A DNA stretch of 64,000 bases from the NCBI GenBank assembly GCA_016928305.1, contig JAFGKY010000013.1, forward strand, positions 38,658 to 102,657, read 5' to 3'. This document shows positions 17,872 to 25,884 of the stretch, one piece after another. The notes under the pieces were generated by a model. It searched no databases and was not told the DNA's origin. It saw nothing but the letters and a program-made list of their open reading frames with translations. The DNA is from Bacteroidales bacterium (GTDB lineage Bacteria; Bacteroidota; Bacteroidia; Bacteroidales; UBA10428). The translations under genes were made by a program, and so were the position numbers. Numbering within the stretch: the first letter of the stretch is position 1; every line of letters begins with the position of its first letter.

Positions 17872-19416
17872 CTATTCTCCCAGGTTCTGCTCCCCGAAAA
17901 TGATAGCCTCATAGGTAAACAGCTCCGCATCTTTCCATCCATCCCAGCCGATTCCTGCCTTATCCTGTGCACAATGCCCCAGAAATTCTTCTTTCGTCCA
18001 TTTTGTATCCTTTGCTACCTGGGGAAGGAAAGTACCGGAGTGATATCCCTTCTTGATATAAATACCGTGTTTGCCCAGGATAATTTCATCAACCGATTGA
18101 ATTTTACGAAGCGGAGTAAGGACAGATATCTCGATATCCAGATCGGGCAACTCGGTTGTTGTTACCGGAGAAAACCTCGAATCCTTTGTAGCTGAGGCAA
18201 TAGCCATCTCCTGAACGACTTTATACAGAGGCAGGGTTGCATCAAAACGACCAATGCAACCCCTGAGTTTGCCGTTTTTATGCAAGGTGACAAATGCACC
18301 GGAAGGTGCTAGAAGCATGGCTGAATAGTCACCTGTTTCTGGTTTATAGGATTCCCCGGAAGTAATATATATTTCAATAGTTTTTCGTGCCAGGGAAAGC
18401 AATTCTTTTTTTTCTTCCAACGAGAAAGTTACCTCACTTGCCTGATCCGATGCATGGATTATAGATTCACCTGTAACAGCAATGGAATAGTATCCCACTA
18501 CTCTTGATTTATCACCATACCCTTTGGCATCACCGGAATTTTTATAGGTTACCGGTATATATTGTATACCTTCCATTTTTTCTGTAATATACATGAGCGT
18601 TAATACCGATGTCCAGCCACAAAGGCTTGTTGCAAGGTTTTCTATCCGCTTATATTCATTGGCATCAAGGGTTTTTATCAGTTCCTGTGGACGGTTGGTG
18701 AGAATTGCATCAGCGGTTGCCTTATCGACTTTAACTGCGTCTTCATAAGTGGGATAGTGCGAAAAATCAGTGCTGATGACAAATAAATTCTCAGGGGTAA
18801 AGTAAGGTCGCAATGCATCGGCAATTTTCTTGCAGGTTTCACGGTATTGTGTTGCAATTACAATAGGAACGATAACAAATTCATTTTTTAACCGGTATTG
18901 AAGAAAGGGGATTTCTACCTCGAGGCTGTGTTCATACAAATGAGCATCCGTACGTGCGTTAAAACATCTATGCTCGTTAATCAATTGATTGGCAAGTTCA
19001 ATATCTACCGGAACAACTCCCAGGGGTGTTTTGTAATTTCCCTTGTTATAAATGGAAGCACCATCAAATGTTGTTCTATGACTTGAACCAATAACAAAGA
19101 TAGTCTTATATTTCTTATTGTTATCCAATTGATTAAAACTTGAAGCTGCAACCTCTCCTGAGAATACATATCCGGCGTGGGGTGCAATGACGGCCAGTAC
19201 ATTCTTATCGGTTATTCGTTTTGTTGCACTGGCAAAGAGCTTGTTCAGCTCGGACCGGAGTTCATCAGCTTTCCCCGGATAAAATTGCCCGGCCACAACA
19301 GGTTCCCGGGTAATCAATTCCTGGTTTGATTCCTGCATGGTTATGATTTTATTATGTTGAGGTTTACACGAAATATCAATCATCAGAAGAACAGCCAGTA
19401 ATATCCTTGTTTTCAT
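17872..19416 (-). CDS. AmmeMemoRadiSam proteins B and A fused, lipoprotein
   Basis: 514 residues. The N-terminus is a lipoprotein signal (MKTRILLAVLLMIDISC). Residues about 35-300 form a Memo domain (protein B): HAGYVFSGEVAASSF, GSSHR, EHSLEVEIPFLQY and STDFSHY contain the conserved His/Asp/Glu. Residues about 330-510 form an AMMECR1 domain (protein A) with the signature LRGCIG. Memo resembles ring-opening dioxygenases and AMMECR1 is of unknown biochemistry; they co-occur with a radical SAM protein, which is not in this window. The fusion as an exported lipoprotein places the activity outside the cytoplasm. A TAnnTTTG box lies 44 bp upstream. Confidence 0.88.
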   Translation of the reverse strand: MKTRILLAVLLMIDISCKPQHNKIITMQESNQELITREPVVAGQFYPGKADELRSELNKLFASATKRITDKNVLAVIAPHAGYVFSGEVAASSFNQLDNNKKYKTIFVIGSSHRTTFDGASIYNKGNYKTPLGVVPVDIELANQLINEHRCFNARTDAHLYEHSLEVEIPFLQYRLKNEFVIVPIVIATQYRETCKKIADALRPYFTPENLFVISTDFSHYPTYEDAVKVDKATADAILTNRPQELIKTLDANEYKRIENLATSLCGWTSVLTLMYITEKMEGIQYIPVTYKNSGDAKGYGDKSRVVGYYSIAVTGESIIHASDQASEVTFSLEEKKELLSLARKTIEIYITSGESYKPETGDYSAMLLAPSGAFVTLHKNGKLRGCIGRFDATLPLYKVVQEMAIASATKDSRFSPVTTTELPDLDIEISVLTPLRKIQSVDEIILGKHGIYIKKGYHSGTFLPQVAKDTKWTKEEFLGHCAQDKAGIGWDGWKDAELFTYEAIIFGEQNLGE

Positions 19417-19459
19417 GTAGGTTATTTTATATGAACTGATAAATGATACAAATTATATG

Positions 19460-19467
19460 CAAAGGTA
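19460..19467 (-). promoter_or_regulatory. Predicted -7 box of the Memo-AMMECR1 gene
   Basis: TACCTTTG on the minus strand, a TAnnTTTG match, 44 bp before the ATG. Confidence 0.4.
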
Positions 19468-19582
19468 CGAAATATACGGCCGGGTAGAATGAAATCGGAG
19501 AATATTTTGATCACATGTAAAATCCTGATTTAATGCATCATGCGTTATCAGCAGGCGGACACAATAAGAATCAAGGGACCAT

Positions 19583-20338
19583 TCATGGTTTCGGTTCATA
19601 CGGCAATGAACTGCCGATTATTTCTCTAGCATGATTGATCAGCTCCAGGATATTATTCTCGTTATATTTTTTGATGTCAATTGACGGATGAATTATCATT
19701 TTGGCTTTTCCTGGAAAAATATTGAGTGTTCCGGCAGGAAGTATTTCTTTGGTTCCGGTAACCGTAATCGGAAGAAGGGGTAAACCAAGATCTATGGCTA
19801 TTTTGAAAGCACCTCGTTTGAAAACACCTAGTTCCCCTGTAATACTTCGGGTACCTTCAGGAAAGAAAACAACCGAGATTCCATTTACCAGTCTTTTTTT
19901 TGCTTCATTCAGGCTTTCCATAGCCACACGACTGTTTGAACGGTCGAGAAAAATATGGCCGACCTTTCTGCTGCCAAAACCCACACCTGGTATTTTTCGG
20001 GCTTCTTTCTTCATGATCCATTTAATATCGATCCCGAGCCAGCCATATATTAGAAATATATCATAGATGCTTTGATGATTGGAAATGATAACGTAAGAAG
20101 TATGTTTACAGACATTCTTCCGACCTGTCACAGTGACAAACATAGGTGTAAAAAAGGCATTAACCCTCGACCAGATAACTCCTCCGAAATAGCTTCCAAT
20201 TCGTTGACTCACAAGTGAGGATAACACTACTGCCGCCACACCAAAAAAAAATGTGTTCAGGAATATAAAAGGTATTAAGAAAAGCCATTTGTAAGGCTGA
20301 TATAAATAATACAACAGTGTATGAAAGGACCTTGCCAT
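19583..20338 (-). CDS. plsC: 1-acyl-sn-glycerol-3-phosphate acyltransferase
   Basis: 251 residues with an N-terminal membrane helix (about 18-40) and the acyltransferase motifs NHQSIYD (H88, D93: HX4D) and FPEGTRS at 159-165. It transfers an acyl chain to lysophosphatidic acid, making phosphatidic acid at the inner membrane. It is divergent from the lipid kinase gene, which uses the downstream product class diacylglycerol, so the pair may be co-regulated through the shared 106-bp intergenic region. Confidence 0.88.
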   Translation of the reverse strand: MARSFHTLLYYLYQPYKWLFLIPFIFLNTFFFGVAAVVLSSLVSQRIGSYFGGVIWSRVNAFFTPMFVTVTGRKNVCKHTSYVIISNHQSIYDIFLIYGWLGIDIKWIMKKEARKIPGVGFGSRKVGHIFLDRSNSRVAMESLNEAKKRLVNGISVVFFPEGTRSITGELGVFKRGAFKIAIDLGLPLLPITVTGTKEILPAGTLNIFPGKAKMIIHPSIDIKKYNENNILELINHAREIIGSSLPYEPKP

Positions 20339-20354
20339 AATCAGATTTGTGAGC

Positions 20355-20362
20355 CAAATATA
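20355..20362 (-). promoter_or_regulatory. Predicted -7 box of plsC
   Basis: TATATTTG on the minus strand, an exact TAnnTTTG match, 16 bp before the ATG, which implies a very short leader. Confidence 0.4.
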
Positions 20363-20444
20363 GAAAAATCGATTTAAATTGCATGTCTCTTTGGGTTATC
20401 ACGTTTTATTTGGATATTTGCTTGACATGAGGTATTAAAAATAA

Positions 20445-21404
20445 ATGGAAATTTCAGAAATTCAATCTCAATGGCTTGTTATCGTTAATCCGAATGCCGG
20501 TCGTGGAAAAGGCTGCAAAGACTGGGGAAAAATAGAAGCTCTTTTGAAATTATATGGATTATTGTCTCAGGTTTATTTCACCAGGGCCAGGCACCATGCC
20601 ATCAATATTACGATTGATGCCATTGAAAAGGGATATCGCAAAATCATCGTAGTTGGCGGTGACGGTACCATGAATGAGGTAGTGAATGGTTGTTTCATAC
20701 AGAAGACATGCCCGACAACCGATATTACGCTTGCCATCATCACTGTGGGAACCGGTAACGATTGGGGCAGATTATTCGGAATACCGCATGATTATGAAGC
20801 TGCAATTAAGATTATTAAAACCGGGAGGATTCATCTCCAGGATACCGGTAATGTAAATTATTATCACGGTGTAAAAAAAGAGAACCGGTATTTTCTGAAC
20901 ATTGCCGGTCTCGGCTTTGATGCTGTGGTGGTAAAGCGAGCTAACCTTCAGAAAGAAAAGGGAAGAAGCGGGAAGGCTTTATATTTATGGAATCTGTTGC
21001 GAAGTCTGATTGCCTACAAGGATACACAGGTAGAAGTAATTATCGATGGCACCATCATACGAAATAAAGTCTTTACCATCAGCCTTGGCATTGGTAAATA
21101 CTCAGGGGGTGGGATGATGCAGACTCCCAATGCCATTACGGATGACGGACTTTTTGATATTACCATAATTAATAAAATCCGTAAAGCGGATGTTATCATA
21201 AGTCTTAAAATGCTGTATGATGGTTCCATTTATGATCATCCCAAAATTGAAGGGTATACAGGCAAGCGTATATTGATTGATTCCGATCCCCTCATACATG
21301 TTGAAGCCGATGGTGAATCATTAGGTCATTCCCCCATAGAATTTAATATTATACCCAAAAGCATCAACGTCATTTGCAATCCGGAGATCCAGTTAAAATC
21401 TTAA
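20445..21404 (+). CDS. Diacylglycerol kinase family lipid kinase
   Basis: 319 residues with the DAGK/YegS catalytic fold: VNPNAGRGKG near the N-terminus, the nucleotide-binding GGDGTMNEVVNG at 71-82 and GTGNDWGR. The C-terminal beta-sandwich contains SLGIGKYSGGGM and ends with VEADGE. It phosphorylates diacylglycerol or a related lipid (sphingosine-like bases are possible in Bacteroidota, which make sphingolipids) using ATP. There is no membrane segment; the enzyme would act at the inner membrane face. Followed by a probable terminator. Confidence 0.85.
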   Translation: MEISEIQSQWLVIVNPNAGRGKGCKDWGKIEALLKLYGLLSQVYFTRARHHAINITIDAIEKGYRKIIVVGGDGTMNEVVNGCFIQKTCPTTDITLAIITVGTGNDWGRLFGIPHDYEAAIKIIKTGRIHLQDTGNVNYYHGVKKENRYFLNIAGLGFDAVVVKRANLQKEKGRSGKALYLWNLLRSLIAYKDTQVEVIIDGTIIRNKVFTISLGIGKYSGGGMMQTPNAITDDGLFDITIINKIRKADVIISLKMLYDGSIYDHPKIEGYTGKRILIDSDPLIHVEADGESLGHSPIEFNIIPKSINVICNPEIQLKS

Positions 21405-21433
21405 TCTGAGGTAATCATTCAACATCTAACAGC

Positions 21434-21458
21434 AGGGATATTATCGATAATCCTTTTT
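21434..21458 (+). terminator. Probable terminator of the lipid kinase gene
   Basis: AGGGAT pairs with ATCCTT (one wobble), with additional inner AT pairing, followed by a short T-run. The rest of the gap to asnB is very AT-rich and holds only the asnB promoter box. Confidence 0.45.
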
Positions 21459-21685
21459 GTTGAATTATTTCATCTACCTGAAATCATAGAACAGAATTAA
21501 TCGAATTTGTTATACGGTTTTTATACCCGTAAAGCATTCCTTATCATATAATAATATTCAAATATTACTACTTACAATATAAAATTATATGGGTATAAAT
21601 AAAAACAATTGGTAAATATTATAATATAACCCCCAAAAAATTATAGTATACTTACGAAATATTGCAATATTAAAAAAAATAAAAC

Positions 21686-21693
21686 TATATTTG
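21686..21693 (+). promoter_or_regulatory. Predicted -7 box of asnB
   Basis: TATATTTG, exact TAnnTTTG, 58 bp before the ATG. A TTG about 21 bp upstream of the box could serve as the -33 element. Confidence 0.45.
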
Positions 21694-21751
21694 AATTTTA
21701 ATTGATGAATCAGAAGTATAATAGTTGCAATACTAATTTTCAGATAATTCT

Positions 21752-23419
21752 ATGTGTGGAATAATAGGTGTATTTGATTTAAAAGTCAATGCAAATGATT
21801 TGCGTTCACAGGTACTTGGGATGGCCAGAAAATTACGTCACAGGGGACCGGACTGGTCGGGAATCTATGTTCATGACCATGCAATTCTGGCTCATGAGCG
21901 TCTTGCCATTGTCGATCCTCAGTCAGGAAAACAGCCATTTTTCAGCAAAGATGGAAACCTTATCCTGGCAGTTAACGGAGAAATATACAATCATCAGCCA
22001 ATTCGAAATCGCTATAAACAAAGTTATGAATTTGTGACCCATTCGGATTGCGAAGTGATTTTGCCTTTATATCGTGAAAAAGGAGCCACATTTCTGGAAG
22101 AACTCAATGGTATTTTTGCCTTTGCACTTTTCGATAAAGAAAAAAACCGATACCTGATTGCCCGTGATCATATAGGAATTATACCTTTATTCACAGGCTG
22201 GGACAAACATGGCAATTTCTATGTGGCATCAGAATTAAAGGCTTTGGAAGGCATTTGCCCCAAAATACAGGAATTTCCTCCCGGCCATTATTTATCCAGT
22301 GATGAAGGGGAGCTTAAACGCTGGTATAACCGCGACTGGATGGACTTTCAATCGGTGAAGGATAATGTAAGCACTATTGAACAAATACGACGTGCAATGG
22401 AGGATGCTGTACACCGGCAGTTAATGTCAGATGTCCCATACGGTGTATTGCTTTCAGGTGGCCTTGATTCAACGGTAATCTCCGCTGTAGCCAAAAAATT
22501 TGCTGCACGGCGTATTGAATCAAACGACCTGGAGGATGCCTGGTGGCCCAGCCTGCATTCTTTTGCCATCGGACTGAAAGGATCTCCTGACCTGGATGCT
22601 GCCCGTAAAGCAGCCGAACATATTGGCACCATACATCATGAGGTGCATTTTACCGTACAGGAAGGTCTCGACGCCCTTCGTGACGTTATATATCACATTG
22701 AGACGTATGATGTAACAACGGTTCGTGCTTCCACCCCAATGTATATGATCGCTCGTGTAATCAAATCTATGGGTATTAAAATGGTGCTTACGGGTGAAGG
22801 TGCTGATGAAATCTTCGGAGGCTACCTCTATTTTCATAAAGCACCCGATGCAAAAGCCTTTCATGAAGAAACACTTCGCAAACTTGAAAAACTTCATTTG
22901 TATGACTGCCTTCGTGCTAATAAATCGCTGGCAGCATGGGGAGTAGAAGGTCGTGTGCCTTTTCTTGACAAGGAGTTTCTGGATGTAGCCATGCGCCTTA
23001 ATCCTGAAGATAAAAGGCCAAGAGAAGGGCGTATTGAAAAATGGATCGTTCGGAAAGCTTTTGAAGACATACTGCCGGAGAGTATTGCCTGGCGTCAGAA
23101 AGAACAATTCTCAGATGGCGTCGGATACAACTGGATTAATACACTGAAAGAACTAACGGCCCGTGAAGTGTCTGATGAACAACTGGTTAATGCTAAATAC
23201 CGTTTCCCCATTAACACACCCATGTCAAAAGAAGAGTATTATTACCGTTCTATTTTTTCAGAACACTTTCCTTCGGATGCCGCTGCTGCCTGTGTTCCTT
23301 CAGTGCCATCAGTTGCCTGCAGCACTGCTGAAGCATTGGCCTGGGATGAAGAATTTCAAAAGATGATCGATCCTTCCGGCCGGGCTGTAAAAAATGTTCA
23401 TATAGAAGCGTATAAATAG
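21752..23419 (+). CDS. asnB: Asparagine synthase, glutamine-hydrolysing
   Basis: 555 residues, the normal AsnB length. The N-terminus MCGIIGVFD gives the Ntn glutaminase nucleophile C2 after Met removal; the glutaminase domain runs to about 190. The synthase domain has the PP-loop SGGLDS near 235 and LTGEGADEIFGGY. It makes asparagine from aspartate, ATP and glutamine in the cytoplasm. ATG is fixed by the requirement for Cys2. A long AT-rich leader carries a promoter box. Confidence 0.95.
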   Translation: MCGIIGVFDLKVNANDLRSQVLGMARKLRHRGPDWSGIYVHDHAILAHERLAIVDPQSGKQPFFSKDGNLILAVNGEIYNHQPIRNRYKQSYEFVTHSDCEVILPLYREKGATFLEELNGIFAFALFDKEKNRYLIARDHIGIIPLFTGWDKHGNFYVASELKALEGICPKIQEFPPGHYLSSDEGELKRWYNRDWMDFQSVKDNVSTIEQIRRAMEDAVHRQLMSDVPYGVLLSGGLDSTVISAVAKKFAARRIESNDLEDAWWPSLHSFAIGLKGSPDLDAARKAAEHIGTIHHEVHFTVQEGLDALRDVIYHIETYDVTTVRASTPMYMIARVIKSMGIKMVLTGEGADEIFGGYLYFHKAPDAKAFHEETLRKLEKLHLYDCLRANKSLAAWGVEGRVPFLDKEFLDVAMRLNPEDKRPREGRIEKWIVRKAFEDILPESIAWRQKEQFSDGVGYNWINTLKELTAREVSDEQLVNAKYRFPINTPMSKEEYYYRSIFSEHFPSDAAAACVPSVPSVACSTAEALAWDEEFQKMIDPSGRAVKNVHIEAYK

Positions 23420-23478
23420 AATGATTTACATTTATAACTATTTGTTATACAAGATATAAAATATTTATATTTAATCCA

Positions 23479-24414
23479 TTAGTTTAAATATAAAGGAATT
23501 TTACGGCCGTTCCATTTTATGTATTTGCCTGTTGCGGCTATTACTTTGGCCTTTCCATCACATTCATCGACGAAATCCAATACCAGCGTTTTAAAATCCA
23601 ATTGGTCACCTGCCACGATATATTGAATCAGTGCCTGGCCATCCAATGGATTTTTATCACATGCCAAATAATTCAGGTATGTTTCAATTACTGCATGATA
23701 GATTATTCCTGCTGTATTGTCAGTGGCCTCTGCCATCTGACCGCCTCCATTAATGGTAATGCCATCATCCAAAAATTCCGAAAAAGTATGGTTCTGATTC
23801 ACAGTGACAAACCAAACATTTTGCTTTACGGCAACATATAAATCTTCAGGTTTTTCTGTATTCAGGCGCTCTATTTCAAGATCGAACTGGGGTTTTGTAA
23901 AACTCAATGAGAGAATAGTATCCGATCCCTCACCTATGATAATATCCTCACGGGCAAACAATGTCAGCAGGGATCCATCATCCTGTAGAATCACCGGGAC
24001 AGTGTATATTCCATACAGAATTGATTCACCCCTTAGCAAACTAATATCAACCAAAACAACAGATATTATTCCACTGTTGCCCTGATCCCATAGTCCACCA
24101 ATAATTATCTGACCAACATTTTTATTAAACGGCAGAGGATGTTGTGTGCTTGTATTGATTATAATCAGACCTGAACAATGAAATTCATTACAGTTCCCTT
24201 TTGTGAATAGCATGTTAGAAGGCAAGGGATTCCCACGAAAAGCACTCATGGCAACGGAAGCACAATATCCAACTGCAACTGAAGTTGCAATACCGTCTCG
24301 AAGATATTCAACATCTGGTTCTTTGTTATATTCATCTATCTTTTTACATGAAGTGAATGAAAACAAAAAACAGATAATCAATACAATATTTTCTATATAA
24401 AGTTTTGGTTTCAT
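23479..24414 (-). CDS. Hypothetical lipoprotein
   Basis: 311 residues with a lipoprotein signal (IVLIICFLFSFTSC, Cys near 23). The mature part is mostly beta-strand with no motif I recognise; it contains two short Cys/Ser-rich runs (VGYCASVAMSAF, NCNEFHCSG). No SusD-like helices. It is probably anchored to the outer membrane or exposed outside. It is convergent with asnB and divergent from the CrtC/AttH-like gene. Confidence 0.72.
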   Translation of the reverse strand: MKPKLYIENIVLIICFLFSFTSCKKIDEYNKEPDVEYLRDGIATSVAVGYCASVAMSAFRGNPLPSNMLFTKGNCNEFHCSGLIIINTSTQHPLPFNKNVGQIIIGGLWDQGNSGIISVVLVDISLLRGESILYGIYTVPVILQDDGSLLTLFAREDIIIGEGSDTILSLSFTKPQFDLEIERLNTEKPEDLYVAVKQNVWFVTVNQNHTFSEFLDDGITINGGGQMAEATDNTAGIIYHAVIETYLNYLACDKNPLDGQALIQYIVAGDQLDFKTLVLDFVDECDGKAKVIAATGKYIKWNGRKIPLYLN

Positions 24415-24525
24415 AATACTAATTAAGGAATTAAGTTACTCTTTTCTGGTTAAAAAAAAGCAATATCATTATCTTTAATAATTATTTTAAATATTGTTTC
24501 TTTCTGTTTGATTCATTTCCTGTTC

Positions 24526-25644
24526 ATGACTGAATACACTCACTATGGCATTGTTTATGAAAATGGTCTTGTTGATGAAACTGACTCAACCGAAGATGAT
24601 TCTATCCTTAAAGTCAGCGATGCAGACGACGGCATCCTGATGAGCAATCCGGAACCCGGAAATTTTGAGTGGTGGTATTTTGATATTTGTGAACCAGCTC
24701 GTTCCATATTACTGAAAATCGTATTACACATGGGTACGGATCCCTTACGAAGAAAATTATTCCCTCAACTTGCGGTTTCTGTCAATACGGGTCAAAAACA
24801 TTATGCCTTAACAAGGTCATATACCTGGAATGATATTTATTTGTCAAAAGACAGTTGCGAACTGTCCGTAAAAAACGAATTTGTGCTTAAATGTGAGACA
24901 ACAAACAGCGAATTAGGCTTATTTCGATATCATATCAAAATTGACACCGATGAATTCAATGGAACACTTACTTTTAATGGCATTATCTCCGGGTGGAAAC
25001 CATTGGGAAAATGTGTTAACTTTCGCCGTGCTGGTAAAAAGGGTTCGTTTTATTGGATCGTACCAACACCCAGGGCAACCGTCAACGGTGAATATACAGT
25101 TAATGGCAACGTAAACAAGGTTGTTGATGCAATTGGCTATCATGATCATAATGCATGGATCGTAGAGGTCAGGAATAAATATTTTATGGATGATGCAATA
25201 GGCAAATGGTTGTGGGGTAAGGCCTATGCAAACAGATATACATGTGTTTTCATGGAACTGTTCTGTAAATCTGTCCGTTTAGGATCAATGCTAATCGCAG
25301 ATCACAACCAAATAATCCACAGTTCAAATAATATTGCTGTCTTTTCTTATCAGGATTACAGGAAAGATGAGCAATTGAAAACAATGCTCCCGTTCAGGAT
25401 AACAGCCAACATTAACCACCAAGGCCTAAAAGGCGAAATCCTGTTAATGGCTTCAAAAATACTTGAAAGAAAGGATTTGCTGGAGGAGGTATCACAACCT
25501 GCAAAATGGATCATTAAAAATTGCATTACACAACCGGCATACCATGGATTGTCTGCTAAAGTAAAAATTCATTTAAAGGGCGAAACACACGAAGGTTTCG
25601 GTAATTATGAACACATGTATTTTAGAGGCAAAAACCGGATTTAA
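24526..25644 (+). CDS. CrtC/AttH-like lipocalin-fold protein
   Basis: 372 residues from ATG (MTEYTHYG); a TTG six codons upstream is less likely. Recognisable features are GNFEWWYFDI near the N-terminus, GYHDHNAW and WLWGKAY in the middle, and EHMYF at the end. These match the two-lipocalin fold of carotenoid 1,2-hydratase (CrtC) and AttH-like proteins. CrtC adds water to an acyclic carotenoid end, but no carotenoid gene is present here, so the substrate is uncertain. No signal peptide. Confidence 0.72.
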   Translation: MTEYTHYGIVYENGLVDETDSTEDDSILKVSDADDGILMSNPEPGNFEWWYFDICEPARSILLKIVLHMGTDPLRRKLFPQLAVSVNTGQKHYALTRSYTWNDIYLSKDSCELSVKNEFVLKCETTNSELGLFRYHIKIDTDEFNGTLTFNGIISGWKPLGKCVNFRRAGKKGSFYWIVPTPRATVNGEYTVNGNVNKVVDAIGYHDHNAWIVEVRNKYFMDDAIGKWLWGKAYANRYTCVFMELFCKSVRLGSMLIADHNQIIHSSNNIAVFSYQDYRKDEQLKTMLPFRITANINHQGLKGEILLMASKILERKDLLEEVSQPAKWIIKNCITQPAYHGLSAKVKIHLKGETHEGFGNYEHMYFRGKNRI

Positions 25645-25833
25645 GAATTCACTTTCTTTGATGATTGTTTCAATGCTGAAAGATGCCTCCTAAGCTTGAA
25701 TATTAACTTCAAAATTAGCATTGTATTTATCTGAAAATAAATTTTTTATAATAAAAAATATTTCTGTTTTTTCGACCATAAAAACATGGGCCGCTGGTTA
25801 TTTAAGCATATCCATTAGCCTTGTTGGTAAGTT

Positions 25834-25866
25834 AAAAAAGCTTAATCAATATTTGAGGCTTTTTTG
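25834..25866 (+). terminator. Possible terminator or attenuator upstream of the TonB receptor
   Basis: AAAAAAGC/GCTTTTTT pair (8 bp) around a 16-nt loop, with a T-run in the right arm. It is 190 bp after the CrtC/AttH-like stop and about 20 bp before the receptor's first ATG, so it could end the first transcript or act in the leader of the second. Confidence 0.4.
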
Positions 25867-25884
25867 GTATCTTGGTGTATTGTT

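Noticed and set aside
22520..23107. 195-codon minus-strand open frame inside asnB
   Set aside because: It lies antisense to a well conserved gene and its translation shows no family signal; a shadow of the codon bias.
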